From positions 682,001 to 746,000 of the forward strand of contig DASTGN010000004.1 in NCBI GenBank assembly GCA_035719105.1: a DNA stretch of 64,000 bases, given 5' to 3'. Both the position numbers and the translations under genes were made by a program. Source of the stretch: UBA8389 sp035719105 (GTDB lineage: Bacteria > Bacteroidota > Bacteroidia > Bacteroidales > UBA1402). Below the pieces are notes generated by a model. That model did not search any database. It worked only from the letters and a program-made list of their open reading frames with translations, and had not been told where the DNA came from. This document shows positions 17,601-25,571 of the stretch, in pieces (the first letter of the stretch is position 1; each line of letters starts with the position of its first letter).

Positions 17601-18629
17601 ATGTATGTTTGTACTTGGATGCGAGTTATAGCGAAATATCAGAAAAAGTTGGATGGTCAGCAGGTAGAATGCTTGCTGTGCCCCCATTTTTGCGAATTGA
17701 AGGCTGGACAGACAGGGATTTGCCGAACACGGGAAAATATCGGTGGAATGCTTTATTCAAATGCTTATGGAAATCCGTGTTCCGTTGCAGTGGATCCAAT
17801 TGAAAAGAAACCACTGTTTCATTTTCTGCCTGGCAGCCGAATTCTTTCCATCGCGACAGCTGGTTGCAATCTACGCTGTCAGAATTGCCAGAACTGGAGC
17901 ATTTCACAAGTAAGCCCATCCGAAGTGCCTGCTTATGAACTTTCCCCGGAGGCTATTATCGAACTGGCTCTTAAAGAAGGGACCAAAAGCATTGCCTTCA
18001 CCTATACCGAACCAACTGTTTTTTTTGAATACATGTTGGATACGGCGAAGCTGGCTAAGAAAGCCAATCTGAAAACGGTTTTAATATCCAATGGTTACAT
18101 TAACCCGGAACCCTTGAAGGAATTATGCGAATATCTAGATGCAGCCAATATAGATTTGAAGGTTTTTGACGAGGCATTGCATAAGAAGTTGACGGGGGCA
18201 AAGCTCCAACCTGTGTTGGAAACGCTTCTAACACTTAAATCAGAATATGTATGGCTTGAAATAACCAATCTGCTGATACCTGGATTTTCCGATGATCCCC
18301 AATTAATACGTGAATTGTGCGATTGGTTGGTTATCAATGGCTTCAGTGATACCCCTTTGCATTTCAGCCGGTTTTTCCCCAATTATAAATTGCCACATAC
18401 GCAACCGACACCTCCGGAAGACTTGCAACAGGCCTACGATACTGCAAAAAATGCAGGCATACGGTTTGTTTATACCGGAAACTTGCCTGGGGTGAGTGGA
18501 GAGAACACGACATGCCCGTCATGCAGAAAGACTTTGATTGGTAGAGTAGGCTACCGCATTCTTAGCCATGCCATGGACGGAAACTGTTGCCAGTATTGTG
18601 GTACTGTTATACCGGGCATATTTCGTTAA
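17601..18629 (+). CDS. amrS: AmmeMemoRadiSam system radical SAM enzyme
   Basis: A 342-residue radical S-adenosylmethionine enzyme. The [4Fe-4S] cluster motif CNLRCQNC occupies residues 89-96 (Cys89, 93, 96), preceded by an N-terminal Cys cluster CLLCPHFC that is typical of AmrS, and followed at the C-terminus by CPSC and CQYC, a further metal-binding region. The TIM-barrel core includes SIAFTYTEPTVFFEYMLDTA and AANIDLKVFDEALHKKLTG. An internal ATG at 17619 is an alternative start. The gene ends tail-to-tail with the AMMECR1-like gene, overlapping by 4 bp. In known genomes the three genes co-occur; the reaction of the system is poorly defined. Confidence 0.93.
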   Translation: MYVCTWMRVIAKYQKKLDGQQVECLLCPHFCELKAGQTGICRTRENIGGMLYSNAYGNPCSVAVDPIEKKPLFHFLPGSRILSIATAGCNLRCQNCQNWSISQVSPSEVPAYELSPEAIIELALKEGTKSIAFTYTEPTVFFEYMLDTAKLAKKANLKTVLISNGYINPEPLKELCEYLDAANIDLKVFDEALHKKLTGAKLQPVLETLLTLKSEYVWLEITNLLIPGFSDDPQLIRELCDWLVINGFSDTPLHFSRFFPNYKLPHTQPTPPEDLQQAYDTAKNAGIRFVYTGNLPGVSGENTTCPSCRKTLIGRVGYRILSHAMDGNCCQYCGTVIPGIFR

Positions 18630-19183
18630 CGCTTTTCAGCAAAGATTACGGCTGTAAAAATATAGATGTCTGCCATTTTATAACCATCCCACGGTAAACC
18701 GGCCTTATCGCGGGAGCAGTGACCAAGGTATTCTTCGAGCGTCCATCCTGTTTCGGTGGCAACTTGTGGAAGAAAAACGCCGGAACTGTGTCCTTGTTGA
18801 ATCAGAATTCCGTGTTTACCCAGAACAATTTCGGAAGTGTCCGAAATTTTATGCATTGCCGAAAGAACGGATATTTCGATGTGAATGTTAGCCAATTCCT
18901 CTGGAGTGACAGGGTAGAAGCGAGGGTCGTGCATGGCGGCTGAAATGGCCATTTCCTCCACCATTTTATAGAGTGGATAATCGCCAATCAGATGGCCAAT
19001 GCAACCACGCAATCGGCCATTTTCGTGGAGGGTCACAAAAGCTCCACATCGAGAGCGTAGGGTGTCTGAAAAGTCATCGGGATTGGGTTGCTGATAGGGT
19101 GTGCCGTGCACTTTGCTTTCGATGGTGCGACGTGCCAGATCCAGTAAATCGTCTCGGTCTTTGGTGGTTAGTTCGAGTTCCAT
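18626..19183 (-). CDS. amrA: AmmeMemoRadiSam system protein A (AMMECR1 domain)
   Basis: A 185-residue AMMECR1-family protein, starting at the ATG at 19183 (the longer frame uses upstream non-coding DNA). The conserved core is visible: GAFVTLHENGRLRGCIGH near residue 55, matching the LRGCIG hexapeptide that defines the family, then ISAAMHDPRFYPVTPEEL and the C-terminal VATETGWTLEEYLGHCSRDKAGL. It follows the Memo-like gene by 11 bp on the same strand and forms an operon with it. The function of AMMECR1 proteins is not settled. Confidence 0.92.
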   Translation of the reverse strand: MELELTTKDRDDLLDLARRTIESKVHGTPYQQPNPDDFSDTLRSRCGAFVTLHENGRLRGCIGHLIGDYPLYKMVEEMAISAAMHDPRFYPVTPEELANIHIEISVLSAMHKISDTSEIVLGKHGILIQQGHSSGVFLPQVATETGWTLEEYLGHCSRDKAGLPWDGYKMADIYIFTAVIFAEKR

Positions 19184-19194
19184 GGTGATAGACT

Positions 19195-20067
19195 TTATTT
19201 TGAACAAACAACAATTCCCCAATAACCTACGACACGTTCCATATCCTCATAATGAGGTGTGTCACCGGAATTTCGGTATATGACAGCGTGGTATTCGAGA
19301 CTAGGGTCGTTCTGTGTCAGGTACATCAGCGTCAAGACGGAAGTCCATCCGCAAAGACTGGTTACCAAACCTGGTACTTTTTCCAGAACATGTGAACGAA
19401 GTGTGTTCCGCAATTCACCGGGATCATTCGAAAGAATGGCATTTTTGGTTTCTTCGTCCAGCTTCTTGGCATCCGTGTAATCGGGATAATGGCAGAAGTC
19501 GCTGCTGACGATAAAGAGGTTCTTCTCGATAAAGAACGGCTGCAAGGCCTTGGCCATTGCTTCGCAAAGGTGATGATCGGGAGCGCCTAAAATGATGGGA
19601 ACGATGCTGTACTCGCAATCCAGGACATAGTTCAAGAAAGGCAATTGCACTTCGAGACTGTGTTCGTGTAGGTGAGGTCTGGGGTTGTCGTTGAAAAGAT
19701 CGGGATGGTCTTCGACCAAATGTTGCCCCAAGTTGGTATCTACTTTAACCCTTCCGAAGGGCATCATGTAGTCACCATCGCAATATACGGATGCTCCGTG
19801 AATGTTTTCATGATGTGAGGATGCAAGAATGAACACATGACGGAAATTTTGCTCCGGATCGATCTGGTTGAATGTGGAAGCGGCCACCAACCCTGAGAAT
19901 ACATATCCAGCATGCGGACTGATGATGGCACGTACATTTTTGAAGTGTCTGGGTTCTGCAGTTGCAAAGAGCTCCTGAATTTCATGTTGGAGTTTGTCCG
20001 GTTGGGCAGGATAAAACTGACCTGCCACTGCCGGTTGTCTGTCAATGATTTCCGGTCTTTCTTTCAT
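19195..20067 (-). CDS. amrB: AmmeMemoRadiSam system protein B (Memo family)
   Basis: A 290-residue Memo-like protein related in fold to class III extradiol dioxygenases. The N-terminus QPAVAGQFYPAQPDKLQHEI is the family start. Putative metal-binding residues lie in AIISPHAGYVFSG (His about 50), ILASSHHENIHGASVY, HEHSLEVQLPFL and IVSSDFCHYPDYTDA. The start at 20067 (ATG) is preferred to a TTG 27 bp upstream, which lies within the -7 element. The adjacent AMMECR1 gene and the radical SAM gene complete the three-part system. Confidence 0.93.
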   Translation of the reverse strand: MKERPEIIDRQPAVAGQFYPAQPDKLQHEIQELFATAEPRHFKNVRAIISPHAGYVFSGLVAASTFNQIDPEQNFRHVFILASSHHENIHGASVYCDGDYMMPFGRVKVDTNLGQHLVEDHPDLFNDNPRPHLHEHSLEVQLPFLNYVLDCEYSIVPIILGAPDHHLCEAMAKALQPFFIEKNLFIVSSDFCHYPDYTDAKKLDEETKNAILSNDPGELRNTLRSHVLEKVPGLVTSLCGWTSVLTLMYLTQNDPSLEYHAVIYRNSGDTPHYEDMERVVGYWGIVVCSK

Positions 20068-20091
20068 CGTGGAGTAGTTTTGTATCGCTAA

Positions 20092-20099
20092 CAAATATA
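20092..20099 (-). promoter_or_regulatory. -7 promoter element for amrB-amrA
   Basis: TATATTTG on the minus strand, an exact TAnnTTTG match, 24 bp before the amrB ATG. Confidence 0.6.
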
Positions 20100-20125
20100 A
20101 TCATGAATCGGCCGGATTGTACAGA

Positions 20126-20155
20126 AGTTGTTTCAATTCTAATTCTGAAACAACT
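20126..20155. repeat. Perfect 10-bp inverted repeat between amrB and the porin
   Basis: Arms AGTTGTTTCA and TGAAACAACT flank a 10-bp spacer. It lies between the divergent promoters. The right-arm TGAAAC begins 22 bp (two 11-bp turns) before the first TGAAAC of the porin PHO-box pair, so it may be a further regulator site. It lacks a T-run and is not a clear terminator. Confidence 0.5.
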
Positions 20156-20167
20156 CTTTCGCTTACG

Positions 20168-20202
20168 TGAAACAAGAATGTAACATACAGACGGTTACTT
20201 TG
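20168..20202 (+). promoter_or_regulatory. Putative PHO box and promoter of the phosphate porin
   Basis: TGAAAC at 20168 and TGTAAC at 20179 are 11 bp apart. Ten bases after the second hexamer comes TTACTTTG (20195-20202), seven of eight matches to the -7 element. The same spacing recurs at pstS, phoU and pit. Confidence 0.7.
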
Positions 20203-20224
20203 CGACAGAATTTTAAAATCTATA

Positions 20225-21544
20225 ATGAAGATTCCTATGAAAATGAAAAAAAGTACGCTTCTTACTGCTGCTCTGTTGGTTCTTTCGATGAGTACTCCTG
20301 TCTTAGCACAAGATCAGGCTGGAACCGTCAGCTATTCCGATGTGGAACAATTACAAGCCGATAATGCATTGGCAAAGAAACTGAAAATAACCGGATATGT
20401 GCAAACACAATTCCAAAAGGCTGATACGGCTGGTATTGCCAGTTTTGCTGGTGGGGATTTTGCTTCTGGAGTCGACAACCGCATAGCGGTCCGTCGTGGT
20501 CGTGTAAAATTCGCCTATGACAACGATAATGCTCAAGCTGTCTTGCAATTTGACATCACAGAAAAAGGTCTTGCTATCAAAGATGCAAATTTAACCATTT
20601 TGGATCCGTGGTTGAACACGGTGTCTTTGACAGGTGGTGTGTTCGACCGTCCGTTCGGATATGAAATCTCGTATTCTTCCAGCACTCGTGAAACGCCGGA
20701 GCGTTCCCGTGTTTTCCAGACTTTGTTTCCTGGAGAACGTGACTTGGGTGGCCGTTTGACCATACAGGCTCCAAAAACTTCTACCTGGAATTTTCTCAAA
20801 TTGGATTTGGGCTTGATGAATGGTAATGGAACCAATGTCGAAACGGATAGCTACAAGGATTTTATCGGACACCTTTCGGCAACCAAAACGTCCACGGACG
20901 AAAAGTTCAAATGGGGTTTGGGCGCTTCCTATTATAAAGGTGGGTTCGCTTATGCTTCCGATAAACTTTATACCATGAAAAATGGCGGAACTGATAAAGG
21001 TTTTATACTGGAAACCGTGAAGAAAGGTGACCAGTCCCTTCGTCAATACCTAGGTGTTGATGCACAACTTAGTTACGACTGGTCATTGGGTATCACGCAA
21101 TTTCGTGGTGAATATCTATTTGGTACACAGCCTGCCACCGATACCAAGTCTTCCAGCCTGACAGCTGCCAATACTGGTAAGGACGTCTACAGCAGACCGT
21201 TTAACGGCTATTACGCCTACTTAATTCAAAACGTCCTGCAAACTCCGCTGCAAGCTGTCGTCAAATACGATGTTTACGACCCGAACACCCTCGTTTCTGG
21301 TAACGAAATTGGTCGTGCGGTGACCACAGCCGGTATGCTCAAGACTGGATCAGCAGATGTCAAGTATTCGACTCTTGGTATAGGTTTGAACTACCGTTGG
21401 AACAGCAATGTGAAATTCATGGCTTACTACGATATCGTTCGCAACGAAACAACATCCAACATCGTGAAAGCAAGCACCTTGGAGGATCTATCACACGATC
21501 GCAAGGATAACGTATTCACATTTCGTGTACAATACAAGTTTTAA
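20225..21544 (+). CDS. OprP/OprO-like phosphate-selective porin
   Basis: A 439-residue outer-membrane beta-barrel of the phosphate-selective porin O/P family. The signal peptide ends TPVLAQ near residue 28. The mature part starts with a long linker, then family-like strands: RIAVRRGRVKFAYDNDNAQAVLQ, DRPFGYEISYSSSTRETPERSRV and the LFPGERDLGGRL segment that typifies the family. It ends with the terminal aromatic FTFRVQYKF. Location just before pstSCAB and a PHO-box-like promoter support a role in phosphate uptake across the outer membrane. There is an 81-bp gap before pstS, which has its own promoter. Confidence 0.92.
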   Translation: MKIPMKMKKSTLLTAALLVLSMSTPVLAQDQAGTVSYSDVEQLQADNALAKKLKITGYVQTQFQKADTAGIASFAGGDFASGVDNRIAVRRGRVKFAYDNDNAQAVLQFDITEKGLAIKDANLTILDPWLNTVSLTGGVFDRPFGYEISYSSSTRETPERSRVFQTLFPGERDLGGRLTIQAPKTSTWNFLKLDLGLMNGNGTNVETDSYKDFIGHLSATKTSTDEKFKWGLGASYYKGGFAYASDKLYTMKNGGTDKGFILETVKKGDQSLRQYLGVDAQLSYDWSLGITQFRGEYLFGTQPATDTKSSSLTAANTGKDVYSRPFNGYYAYLIQNVLQTPLQAVVKYDVYDPNTLVSGNEIGRAVTTAGMLKTGSADVKYSTLGIGLNYRWNSNVKFMAYYDIVRNETTSNIVKASTLEDLSHDRKDNVFTFRVQYKF

Positions 21545-21557
21545 GTCTTCATGTAGG

Positions 21558-21603
21558 TGTCAACGACCTGTAATAATATTGTAATATTCATTAAGTTCCT
21601 TTG
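21558..21603 (+). promoter_or_regulatory. Putative PHO box and promoter of pstSCAB
   Basis: TGTAAT at 21569 and TGTAAT at 21580 are 11 bp apart, and a weaker TGTCAA sits another 11 bp upstream at 21558. TTCCTTTG (21596-21603), a seven-of-eight -7 match, starts 16 bp after the second hexamer starts. Confidence 0.75.
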
Positions 21604-21625
21604 ATAACGAAATAAAACAAAGAGT

Positions 21626-22459
21626 ATGAAAAAAAGTTTGATCACATTGGGCCTGGTTGTCAGTATGTTGCTGCCATCCGCGATGAACGCCCAAAAAGTA
21701 GTTTGTAAAGTTAAAGGCAGCGATACTTGTTTGCCACTCTCTCAAAAATTTGCCGAAGTGTATGGCAAAAAGAATCCTGGTTCAGGCATCTCCGTTATTG
21801 GTGGAGGTTCCGGTGTCGGTATTTCTGCTTTGCTGAGCAATACGACCGACATTGCACAATCTTCTCGTAAAATGAAGATTGATGAGAAACTAAAAATTCA
21901 GGAATCCGGTAAGGCGCTTAAAGAAGTTGTGATTGCATTTGACGCTCTAAGCGTGATCGTAAACCCTTCCAACCCAGTTAGCAAGCTGACTCGCGAACAA
22001 CTCGAAGGAATTTTTACCGGTAAAATCAGTAACTGGAAACAGGTGGGTGGTCCGGATCTGAAAATCATCGTTTATTCACGCGAAACGAGTTCTGGTACCT
22101 ACGAGTTCTTCAAAGAAACGGTACTCAAAAAGAAGAATTTTGCTTCGAATGCTTTACTGATGGCTGCGACCGGTGCCGTTGTTCAATCGGTCAGTCAAAC
22201 AAAAGGTGCCATTGGCTATATTGGATTGGCTTACATCGAAAAGAATGTAAAACCGCTTCATGTATCCTTTGATCAGGGTAAGACGTTTGTCGCTCCTAAC
22301 ATTGATAATGCCAAAAGCAAGAAGTACCCCATCACCAGACCTCTATTTTATTATTACATCGCTGGAAAAGACGCAGCATTCAAACCTTTTATTAACTTTA
22401 TCCTCTCTGCAGAAGGTCAGAAGATTGTTTTAGCTGAAGGATATGTACCGCTTTCTTAA
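21626..22459 (+). CDS. pstS: Phosphate ABC transporter substrate-binding protein
   Basis: A 277-residue periplasmic phosphate-binding protein. The signal peptide ends SAMNAQ near residue 23. Phosphate-binding loops are visible in CKVKGSDTCLPLSQKFAEVY, GGGSGVGISALLSNTTDIA and SRETSSGTYEFFKETVL. It belongs to the PBP_like_2 type rather than the longer E. coli-type PstS. The gene heads pstS-pstC-pstA-pstB with spacings of 9 bp, a 4-bp overlap and 5 bp. Confidence 0.97.
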   Translation: MKKSLITLGLVVSMLLPSAMNAQKVVCKVKGSDTCLPLSQKFAEVYGKKNPGSGISVIGGGSGVGISALLSNTTDIAQSSRKMKIDEKLKIQESGKALKEVVIAFDALSVIVNPSNPVSKLTREQLEGIFTGKISNWKQVGGPDLKIIVYSRETSSGTYEFFKETVLKKKNFASNALLMAATGAVVQSVSQTKGAIGYIGLAYIEKNVKPLHVSFDQGKTFVAPNIDNAKSKKYPITRPLFYYYIAGKDAAFKPFINFILSAEGQKIVLAEGYVPLS

Positions 22460-22468
22460 GCTCCTTTT

Positions 22469-23662
22469 ATGAAAATTCGTAAAATAGTCGAAAAATTTAC
22501 AGAAGGAATTTTATTTTCGAGCAGTACGGTGACGACCATCGCCGTACTGTTCATCGTTTACTTTTTGTTCAAATCGGGCATTGGTTTGTTTACAGAGTCT
22601 CCAGTTGAACAAGGTTATTCCCTTGCCGTCAACTCAAGCAATCCAGTCAATGCTTTGAATGCGCAACAAATCAAAGCGATTTTTAATGGTGATATAACCA
22701 ATTGGAAAGAGGTTGGCGGGAAAGATCTGGATATTCAGCTTTTCACGCTAGATGAGCTATCTTCAACTTATTCAGAAGAACAATTGGGCGCCAACTTTGA
22801 AAATATTCCCGCTTGCGTCAACGATTTTGTTACCAAGAATGCAAGCGTATTTGCTTTTTTCGACACAAAACAGTTTCCAAAGAATTTTCAAGGTCGCATG
22901 CTCGAGGTTCCAAAAATTGGCGTTTGGGATTTCCTGACAGGTCGTGAATGGTATCCTACTTCCGTTCCTGTCGCTCGTTTCGGAGTGCTGCCCCTTATTT
23001 TGGGAACCCTGTTGGTTACCCTTATCGCCATTCTTTTTGCGTTGCCAATTGGCTTAATAACAGCTATTTATATGGCCGAAATCGCCAGCGACCGCATGCG
23101 CAAGTTGATGAAACCCGTCATCGAATTATTGGCAGGTATTCCATCGGTCGTTTATGGCTTCTTTGGTTTGGTGGTCTTGGTTCCTGCCATACAACAGGTG
23201 TTCAAACTACCTGTTGGGGAAACCGCACTCGCCGGGAGTATCATTTTGGCCATCATGGCTTTACCGACCATCATCACCATTTCCGAAGATTCCATTCGAT
23301 CCACACCAGTTGCATTGAAAGAAGCAAGCCTGGCATTGGGAGCATCGCACTGGCAATCCTTACGATTGGTGGTCATACCGTATGCCAAGTCGGGTATACT
23401 TGCTGCTTTCATCTTGGGTATCGGTCGTGCTATCGGAGAAACGATGGCAGTGTTGATGGTTACTGGAAATGCAGCAGTGATGCCACACAGTATTTTTGAA
23501 CCCGTTCGCACCATTCCTGCAACCATAGCCGCAGAGCTAGGTGAAGCACCTTTTGGAGGAACTCATTTCAAAGCACTGTTTGCATTAGGCATCATTTTGT
23601 TCATCATCACTTTCATATTCAATACATTGGTTGAAATGATCAAATCGAAAAACAACAAATGA
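22469..23662 (+). CDS. pstC: Phosphate ABC transporter permease PstC with PstS-like insertion
   Basis: A 397-residue inner-membrane permease. TM1 is at about 20-40. Between it and the transport core lies a soluble segment (about 45-150) resembling part of PstS: residues 52-93 can be aligned by eye with the adjacent PstS, about 21 of 42 positions identical, sharing VNxSNPV, IF.G.I.NWK and VGG.DL. The permease core (about 165-390) contains the EAA-type loop EASLALGASHWQSLRLVVIPYAK and GRAIGETMAVLMVTGN. The insert lacks the other half of the binding protein. The extra length is a real in-frame fusion with no stop codon. It probably lies on the periplasmic side. Confidence 0.95.
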   Translation: MKIRKIVEKFTEGILFSSSTVTTIAVLFIVYFLFKSGIGLFTESPVEQGYSLAVNSSNPVNALNAQQIKAIFNGDITNWKEVGGKDLDIQLFTLDELSSTYSEEQLGANFENIPACVNDFVTKNASVFAFFDTKQFPKNFQGRMLEVPKIGVWDFLTGREWYPTSVPVARFGVLPLILGTLLVTLIAILFALPIGLITAIYMAEIASDRMRKLMKPVIELLAGIPSVVYGFFGLVVLVPAIQQVFKLPVGETALAGSIILAIMALPTIITISEDSIRSTPVALKEASLALGASHWQSLRLVVIPYAKSGILAAFILGIGRAIGETMAVLMVTGNAAVMPHSIFEPVRTIPATIAAELGEAPFGGTHFKALFALGIILFIITFIFNTLVEMIKSKNNK

Positions 23663-24519
23663 ACAAACTACAAGGAAAACAATTAAGACAAGCACTGGCA
23701 TTCGGTTCTTTCCGTCTGATCAGTTTCTCCGTGGTGGGCGTCTTATTCCTTATTCTTGGATTTATCGTCATTCGTGGAATTTCAGTGATCAGCTGGGATT
23801 TTCTGACCAAAATGCCTGAGGATGGCATGACCGCTGGCGGAATTCTTCCCGCCATTGTCGGAACCCTGTGCTTAGTTGCAGGTAGCATGATTGTAGCTTT
23901 TCCAATTGGCGTACTTTCGGGGATTTACATCAACGAATATTTGAAAGAGTCCTGGTTTAAAAAACTGGTGCGTTCCATGACCAATAATTTAGCCGGGGTG
24001 CCTTCCATCGTTTTTGGCTTATTCGGTATGGCCTTGTTTGTCAATCAATTAAAATTTGGAGACAGCATCATTGCCGGTTCATTGACCTTAAGTTTGATGG
24101 TTTTGCCCATCATTATACGTACTACAGAGGAAGCCCTCAAATCGGTTGACGATTCCCTGCGAGTGGGGAGTTATGCCTTGGGTGCCACCAAACTCCAGAC
24201 CATTCGAAAGGTAATTCTGCCGATCTGTTATCCCAACATCGTAACCGGGCTCATCCTTTCGGTCAGTCGCGTTTCAGGAGAAACTGCTCCTATTTTGTTC
24301 ACAGCGGCCACCTATTTCCTGGATCGGTTGCCACATAGCATTTATGATCAGGTTATGGCATTGCCCTATCACTTGTACGTGTTGACAACCAGTGGAACCG
24401 ATATGGATAAAGCCAAGCCAATGGCTTATGGCACCGCTCTTGTCCTGATTATTATAGTTCTTTTAGTCAATTTATTAGCCAATTCGGCTCGTCGTTATTT
24501 CAACAACAAACTCAAATAA
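23659..24519 (+). CDS. pstA: Phosphate ABC transporter permease PstA
   Basis: A 286-residue inner-membrane permease that pairs with PstC. Six hydrophobic segments are visible; the first is at about 18-42 and the last at about 255-275. The cytoplasmic coupling loop is seen in SLRVGSYALGATKLQTIRKVILP, followed by SRVSGETAPILFTAA, both typical of PstA. The start overlaps the pstC stop by 4 bp. The protein is of usual length. Confidence 0.97.
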   Translation: MNKLQGKQLRQALAFGSFRLISFSVVGVLFLILGFIVIRGISVISWDFLTKMPEDGMTAGGILPAIVGTLCLVAGSMIVAFPIGVLSGIYINEYLKESWFKKLVRSMTNNLAGVPSIVFGLFGMALFVNQLKFGDSIIAGSLTLSLMVLPIIIRTTEEALKSVDDSLRVGSYALGATKLQTIRKVILPICYPNIVTGLILSVSRVSGETAPILFTAATYFLDRLPHSIYDQVMALPYHLYVLTTSGTDMDKAKPMAYGTALVLIIIVLLVNLLANSARRYFNNKLK

Positions 24520-24524
24520 TTATC

Positions 24525-25283
24525 ATGTCAAATCTCAAAGTAGAAGCGATCGATTTCAATTTATATTACGGTGAATTCCAAGCCCTTAAGCATATCAATT
24601 TTCAGGCGGAAGAAAACACCATCACAGCCTTCATTGGCCCGTCGGGTTGTGGAAAGTCGACTTTATTACGTTCATTCAACCGAATGAACGACTTGATTCC
24701 AGGCGTTCGAACAGAAGGAGAAACCAGGGTGAATGGTTTGAATGTTTATGACAAATCTGTCGCTGTGGATATTCTACGAAAACAAGTAGGGATGGTTTTT
24801 CAAAAGCCAAATCCCTTTCCCAAAAGTATATTTGAGAATGTTGCCTACGGATTGCGGGTGGATGGTGTCCGAGACAAGCAACTCATTGAAGAAAAGGTGG
24901 TGAATTCGTTGCAGCAGGCCGCTCTTTGGGACGAAGTCAAGGATAAACTGAAAAAATCGGCCAATGCACTTTCCGGAGGTCAACAACAACGGCTTTGCAT
25001 CGCCAGAGCATTGGCCATAGAACCTTCTGTCATTTTGATGGACGAACCAGCCTCTGCGCTTGATCCGATTTCAACCTCCAAAATCGAAGAATTGATTTAT
25101 GAATTGAAGCAACATTACACCATCGTCATCGTTACCCACAATATGCAGCAGGCCGCCCGTGTGAGCGACCGAACTGCATTTTTCTACTTGGGTGAGTTGG
25201 TGGAATGCAATGAAACAAAAACGATTTTTACCAATCCGAAAAGCCTTCAGACGCAAAATTACATCATGGGCAAATTCGGTTGA
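24525..25283 (+). CDS. pstB: Phosphate ABC transporter ATPase PstB
   Basis: A 252-residue ATPase that powers the transporter. Walker A is GPSGCGKST (near 37-45), the Q-loop is VGMVFQKPNPFPKSIFENVA, the signature is LSGGQQQRLCIARALA, Walker B is VILMDEPASALDP and the switch His is in IVIVTHNMQQAARVSD. These are PstB-type motifs (NPFP and SIFENV are characteristic). It ends directly against a small basic minus-strand gene; no terminator is seen. Confidence 0.98.
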   Translation: MSNLKVEAIDFNLYYGEFQALKHINFQAEENTITAFIGPSGCGKSTLLRSFNRMNDLIPGVRTEGETRVNGLNVYDKSVAVDILRKQVGMVFQKPNPFPKSIFENVAYGLRVDGVRDKQLIEEKVVNSLQQAALWDEVKDKLKKSANALSGGQQQRLCIARALAIEPSVILMDEPASALDPISTSKIEELIYELKQHYTIVIVTHNMQQAARVSDRTAFFYLGELVECNETKTIFTNPKSLQTQNYIMGKFG

Positions 25284-25397
25284 TTAATCTCTGTTCTTGC
25301 TTTCCTTTTTAGCTGCTTTAGCGGCACGCTTTTCCTTTAAGGTTTTTTCCGGTTCTTTCTTGGTGGATTTCTCCTTTTTTTCCATTCCTTTTGCCAT
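25284..25397 (-). CDS. Small lysine-rich basic protein (37 residues)
   Basis: Reads ATG to TAA in 38 codons: it starts MAKGMEKKEKSTKKEPEK and ends with NRD. Twenty-three of 37 residues are charged, mostly Lys and Glu, with no hydrophobic core. The codon choice and absence of overlap with pstB (its stop adjoins the pstB stop) suggest a real gene; its size hides it from usual length cut-offs. Similar short Lys-rich proteins beginning MAKGM are, from memory, common in Bacteroidota. The function is unknown; nucleic-acid or ribosome association would be a guess from charge. Confidence 0.65.
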   Translation of the reverse strand: MAKGMEKKEKSTKKEPEKTLKEKRAAKAAKKESKNRD

Positions 25398-25543
25398 AAC
25401 AGTTGTTTTTTACGTTCATGTTCCTTCTGTAAAATTATACATAAAATGGAACAATGATACCGACATTCAAGCATAATAAATGAATTTTATTTGGTTGAAG
25501 CCTGCTTATCCTCCTATCAAGCCTTCGATACGACAAAATGAAT

Positions 25544-25551
25544 TATATTTG
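25544..25551 (+). promoter_or_regulatory. -7 promoter element for the DUF438/PAS gene
   Basis: TATATTTG, an exact TAnnTTTG match, 20 bp before the ATG at 25572. No PHO-box pair is seen at this promoter. Confidence 0.6.
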
Positions 25552-25571
25552 AGGATCTGAAATGAAATCCA

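Noticed and set aside
22469..22930. A frameshifted second pstS fused by error to pstC.
   Set aside because: The frame is continuous from TM1 through the PstS-like part to the permease core, with a sensible spacing; it is a real fusion or insertion.
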